Shown one piece after another: positions 59,673 through 64,000 of a DNA stretch of 64,000 nucleotides. A program made the position numbers and the translations under genes. Position 1 is the first letter of the stretch. Each line of letters opens with the position of its first letter. The stretch lies in NCBI RefSeq assembly GCF_017591425.1, contig NW_024465885.1:32062501-32126500 (forward strand), in the 5' to 3' direction. The notes beneath the pieces are model-generated. The model did no database searches and was not told where the DNA came from. It saw only the letters and a list, made by a program, of their open reading frames with translations. The stretch is from Ochotona curzoniae. Its lineage: Eukaryota > Chordata > Mammalia > Lagomorpha > Ochotonidae.

Positions 59673-61010
59673 AAAAATATTTAAACACCCATTCTAGGGA
59701 ACTATCTATTGTAAAATAAAGGACACATCTTCTGATTAGTCATTAACTTTGCAACAAATAGATAAAGAAATTTTCATTCAGAGATGTGTATTTGACCTAG
59801 CCTGGGAATACCGTAAATTGTTAAGAAAGTCATCCTCATGTTAAAGCCTGAATAGCTAAGGCAGATGGTGAATGTTGATAATTATGATTAATTACAAGAA
59901 TCTAAGATTAGGGATGAAGCCTTGACTGAGATTCTGGAAGGAAACCTGTGAACAGACATTTTGCTTGGCAATAACTATTCTCGCCTAAAATAATTAAAAG
60001 TACTTTGACGAGCATGGGGAACATGGCTAATGAAGTCTTAGAAGCAGATAACTAAACACAGAGCAAAGCTGAAGAATCAGAAGAAATCTGTTCCCTGCTT
60101 ACTTGTTTGCACAAAACAAACCCCTGCACTTTGTTCCAAGGGCATCTTTCAAGGTCCTCACATCACTTGCTCCTAAACAAATAAAAACACACTATTTGGG
60201 GAAAAAAGGGTAGTTAGTTGGTATAGGATATTTCTACTCATTCCATTGGAAACAGTGCAAAGGCTTTTCAACTGCTTCTTGCAGATTTCTGAAATGTTGT
60301 TATTCTCAGATATGCTTCATTCCAAGTGAATTCTTATTTCTGTTGATAAATGTCCTGGCTTTTAGTTTGACCATTAAAGAAACAGGGAGGGTAGTCAATC
60401 AAAATGTACTTTTGCGCATTCCAATGAACCTTTTAGAAAAATGAACCAGATTGAAACCTTTAAAAGCTCCTAGTACGTTCACTAAGTGCAGAAGTGATTA
60501 ATCTTTCTACCCCTATGTTGGCAGCAACCATAAAATAGAAGCAATCAAAGTCTATAATGACTTTTATTAGTATGGCACAATCCTTGAAGTTGTCCAAGAA
60601 ATGAATAGAAATATCATCTCTCCCACTCCACACAAAGATCCTATTTCCTTGTCATCAACGAACACTGTTTATTTGTAAGTTTTGGGTTTGTTTTGAAATC
60701 TTTGTTATTTGTTATATAAAATAGTGAAAATATATTCAAACATTAATAATACTCCCTTTAACAATAATGCATTTTTTTCTTATGAAATGATTTTGCGTCA
60801 TTAAAAAGTAGAGTTGAGGAGACAGGACAGTGGGAGTGAAGAACTAAAAAATAAGGAGGAAGAGAGAGTTTAAAGTGTAGACTTGAAATGCCTAATTTAT
60901 TTCTTTTATATAATATTTTTAAATTGAATTAAAAATTAGAACAAAAAGATGACAGGAAAGCTGTATTTGTACTGCAGAGAAACAGAAAAATAATATTAAT
61001 TCAAATTAAT
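59673..61010. other. Repeat-poor single-copy DNA; candidate conserved non-coding sequence
   Basis: No transposon seen for 1.3 kb. 'tgattaattacaagaatc' near 59885 and the complex stretch 60230-60680 look less decayed than the usual background, but I have no comparison. Confidence 0.3.
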
Positions 61011-61014
61011 CTTG

Positions 61015-62165
61015 GGAAAACAGCAATAGTAAAACAGTACAAAAACTTCCATGAGGAACAAAATACACAAATTCAATAAAATGTAGAGCTGATTTCTTGA
61101 AAATATATACTTTAAAAAAAAAGATAAAGCTTTATGTAATGTAGCTAAGAAAAATGAGAAAAGAGTCGGGCCCAGTGGGATGGCCTAGTGGCTAAAATCC
61201 TCACCTTTCCACGTGCTGGGATCACACATGGGTGGCAGTTCCGAAACTGGTGGCTCCACTTCCCATCCAGCTCCCTGTTTGTGACCTGGATAGCAGTTGA
61301 GGACGGCCCGAAGCCTTGGGACCCTGCACCCGCGTGGGAGACCTGGAAGAGGCTCTGGGTTCCTGGCTTTGGATCGATTCAGCTCCAGCCATTGTGGCCA
61401 CTTGGGGAGTGAATCAAGGGATGGCAGATCTTTCTCCCTGTCTCTCCTCCTCTCTGTATATCTGACTTTTCAAAATAAATAAAAATAAAATATTTTAAAA
61501 AGAGAGAGGTAAGAGTCAAATACGTAAAATCAAATATGAAAATGAACACATTGTGATTATCACTGCAGGAATTCAAGAGGTGCTTAGAGATTGCTATCAG
61601 TGAGCATGCGGCAAAGGATCGATGATGCAGTTGACATTGACAGTCTTGGGTACATAGTTTTTACCATGATTAATTCATGACATGAAGAAAAAAGCCTAAT
61701 CAGACAAACAGTTGTGAGATTGAATCAATAATAAAAATCTTCCATTACTGAAAAATCCAGCATCATACTTTTTCACTGATAAATTCTATCAAACATTAAA
61801 AACCAATGAACACTAGTATTTCTTGGAGTATTTTAGAAATTTGAAGAGTGATATTCAAAATTCATTGTGAAATAAGCATGACTTTCATATCGAACCCAGA
61901 GAATAATATAGCATAAAAGAAACCTACAAATTAGCGTGTGTCATAATCCCAGATACAAAAATCCTCAGCCACATGTATGGAATTTCATCCCACAGCACAT
62001 TAAAAAATCATTGGCCATGATCAGTGGAATTTATCCTAAGGGTGCAAATATGACTCCACATTCAGATATGAATGAATATATTATACTACATACACCAAAT
62101 AAAAGGGATAATCACGCCAAAAGAAGCACTATGGCACACACACACAAACACACAGACATATGTTA
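61015..62165 (+). mobile_element. L1 ORF2 fragment interrupted by a young C SINE
   Basis: Plus-strand ORF2 phrases in order: 'aacttccatgaggaacaaaa' (61044), 'atgtagagctgatttcttga' (61081), then after the SINE 'atcaaatatgaaaatgaac' (61529), 'actgataaattctatcaaac' (61776), 'tacaaaaatcctcagccaca' (61954) and 'tcattggccatgatcagtgg' (62008). Stops and indels show it is dead. An ACACAC run near 62138 marks its ragged end. Confidence 0.75.
61168..61500 (+). mobile_element. C SINE, young, inside L1
   Basis: Starts 'gggcccagtgggatggccta' and ends 'aataaataaaaataaaatat'. 'aagagtc' occurs at 61161-61167 and again at 61511-61517, a short target duplication within L1. L1 sequence resumes immediately. Confidence 0.9.
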
Positions 62166-62829
62166 TATAGACTGAGCTTTAACTGACAATGGGTCAGATG
62201 TTCAAGAATACTTAGCAGGCATAACTCAATCACCTAGGTTAACATGGAAAGAGAAAGGGGGATTTTGAAAAAAAATCTCAATTTTACCTGTCACACTGAA
62301 TTTATCCCCGTTATTGACTAAAATAAGATAATTAATACGTCTGTATCATTCATTTTGGTGCTTTCTGGATATTTCAAATGGCAACTGTGTTAAAATATTC
62401 CAGATCACCTCTAAATAAAAGCAGGAGTAATACAAAATTCTCTTGATTTATTTCTCTCCTTTCTTTGTCTAATTCAATTCTGTAACTCTTCAAAATCTAG
62501 CTAAAAATTGATTTGTGTGTCTCAAAGTTGTTTTACATTTTCTGATAGCAACCTGTGCTTAACATGTAAACTACCAACTACGTACCAATCAGTACTCTAT
62601 TATAGTATTCTGTCACTAGGATTGCATTCAATCACATTAATTACTGGAAGACATTTCAATTGACAATTTCAGGAAAAAACATATGAACAGTCTAAAATAC
62701 ACACTTGAACATCACATAATTAGAGTCAGTCTCAATATACACTCTATCATGTTTTTTACCAAAATAGATAGGGAATGGATTTAGACCCCTGACCTTATCA
62801 ATTCCAAGCACACTATAAAATGTTTTATA
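62166..62829. other. Single-copy DNA
   Basis: No gene or named repeat. Confidence 0.4.
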
Positions 62830-63150
62830 GGAAGATAGATATTAGGCTCTCATCTTGCACATGCCTGGATTCAATATGGGCACCAGTTCTAATCCCAGAA
62901 CCTCCACTTTCCCTTTAGCTCCCTGCTTGAGACTTGGCAAATCAGTCTAGGACTGACCAAAGCCTTGGTATCTGGCACTCTTGTGGAGGATCCAGAAGAA
63001 GCTCCTGGCTCCTGGCTTCAGATAGGCTTCAGCTCTGCCCATTGTGGCCAATTGGAGAGTGAATCAGCAGATGGAAGATCTTATCTGATCTTATCTGACT
63101 TTCCAATTAAATCAATCAATCAATCCATTAACCCATCAATAAATGTTAAA
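62830..63150 (+). mobile_element. C SINE, intermediate age
   Basis: 'gcctggattcaatatgggca', 'ccagttctaatcccagaacc', 'gctcctggctcctggcttca' and 'gagtgaatcagcagatggaa' are in order. The tail holds a small (ATCA)n run at about 63110-63125. Confidence 0.85.
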
Positions 63151-63600
63151 AAAAATAAAGAAAGTAGAAATTGGTAAATATACCACAAGGATCTTGAGAG
63201 ACAAGAGATGGATAAGTAGAACCCTTGATTATTGTATGTTCCTGTTGTGGATATCATGAAAAACAATTAATACAGATCTTAGAGGATATGTTGAATTTAG
63301 AACCTCGAGCGACCACAGTTCCTGGAGTTCAAGGGGCTGGGTTTTGAAAATCAGCAAAGAGAAAATAACCATCGATTAGAAAACTTAATGACTTAATGAC
63401 TGAAGCAAACAGGGGAGGGGAATATAAAAATGTTACAAAAAGCAATAACCAGTCCAGTGGACAGAGCCACAGGACCTGTTGCTTCCACCTTCACGCTGAT
63501 GGTTGCTTAATTCACAATTCACATTTTGAAAATGCAATATCCATTGAGGAAAACTGGTGCTGTCTGAAGAATGTTAGAACTACTAACATTACTTCAGCAA
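63151..63600. other. Single-copy DNA
   Basis: No gene. The 103-codon open frame at 63396-63707 ends in translated CT-rich repeat and is not credible as a protein. Confidence 0.4.
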
Positions 63601-63608
63601 TGTTACTT

Positions 63609-63687
63609 TCTTTTTTATCCCTCCCTCCCTCTCTGCCTCCCTCCCTCCTTTCCTTCCTTCCTTCTTTTCTTAATTCTTTCTTTCTGT
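63609..63687. repeat. CT-rich low complexity (CTCC/TTCC/TTTC)n
   Basis: An almost uninterrupted pyrimidine run with changing unit type: CTCC, then TTCC, then TTTC. Confidence 0.9.
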
Positions 63688-63696
63688 TTACGCATG

Positions 63697-63997
63697 TTGG
63701 GGCATAGCAAGCTAATCATTCAGCTGCAGCAATATTAATCATTTAGGCACCAGTCCTAATATTGGGTGCTCCACTTCTATCCAACAACCTGCTAACAGCC
63801 TCAGAAAGCAGCAGAGCATGATCCAAGGCCTCGGACTGCTACACCTACATGGAGACATAGAAGATGCTTCTGGCTCCCAGTTTTGCACAGGCCCATCTAT
63901 GGCTTCTGTGGCCATTAGGAAAGTGAACCAGAGGAAGATCTCTCTCTCTTTCTCTCTCTCCCTGACACTTTCAAGTAAACTAAGTAAATCGTTAAGA
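63697..63997 (+). mobile_element. C SINE, old, reaching nearly to the window end
   Basis: Blocks 'ttggggcatagcaagctaat', 'caccagtcctaatattgg', 'gctccacttctatccaac', 'atgcttctggctcccagttt' and 'gtgaaccagaggaagatctc' are in order. The 3' end holds a TCTC run and 'caagtaaactaagtaaatc'. Confidence 0.75.
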
Positions 63998-64000
63998 ATA

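Overview
This window looks like non-coding nuclear DNA of a mammal. No frame is long enough, or enough like a known protein, to call a protein-coding gene. The dominant repeat is a tRNA-derived SINE with pol III A/B boxes, a body rich in phrases such as 'gatcccatatgggcgc' and 'gtggcctgggaaagcag', and an AATAAA-type tail. I recognise it as the lagomorph C SINE (CSINE). Many copies are of a young subfamily reading 'ggttctaatcccggcag' that I associate with pika (Ochotona) rather than rabbit, and the L1 3' ends have the lagomorph form. Pika is therefore the best guess. It is an inference, not a database match.

Layout. 1-1.56 kb is a decayed L1 ORF2 piece. 1.6-11.5 kb is AT-rich single-copy DNA with six C SINEs and one minus-strand segment with splice-like ends. 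11.5-13 kb is an L1 3' end. 13.8-14.2 kb is a C SINE with a duplicated 3' half. 15-24 kb alternates single-copy DNA, old SINEs and microsatellites. 24.2-27.3 kb holds L1 fragments in both orientations. 28.7-29.6 kb is a G-rich block of degenerate ~50-65-bp units unlike its surroundings. 31-35.4 kb is an old antisense L1 ORF2 broken by three SINEs, two of which landed in one target site. 37.2-37.9 kb is a SINE inside a SINE. 39-43 kb has an ancient L1, old SINEs and a MIR remnant. 46.3-51.7 kb is the densest region: SINEs, two related solo LTRs in opposite orientation, a back-to-back SINE pair and a rearranged L1. 53.7-63.99 kb has more SINEs, an L1 3' end inside a SINE, and an L1 ORF2 piece broken by a SINE.

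The region reads as a gene desert or a large intron with layered retrotransposition. I found no new enzyme or defence system. The best leads are the LTR family (6-bp target duplication, paired YY1-like sites and an ERR/NR5A-like site kept in both copies), the chimeric SINE, the re-used SINE target site, the G-rich repeat block, the candidate exon, and repeat-free stretches that may hold conserved non-coding elements. Element edges are approximate unless target-site duplications are quoted.
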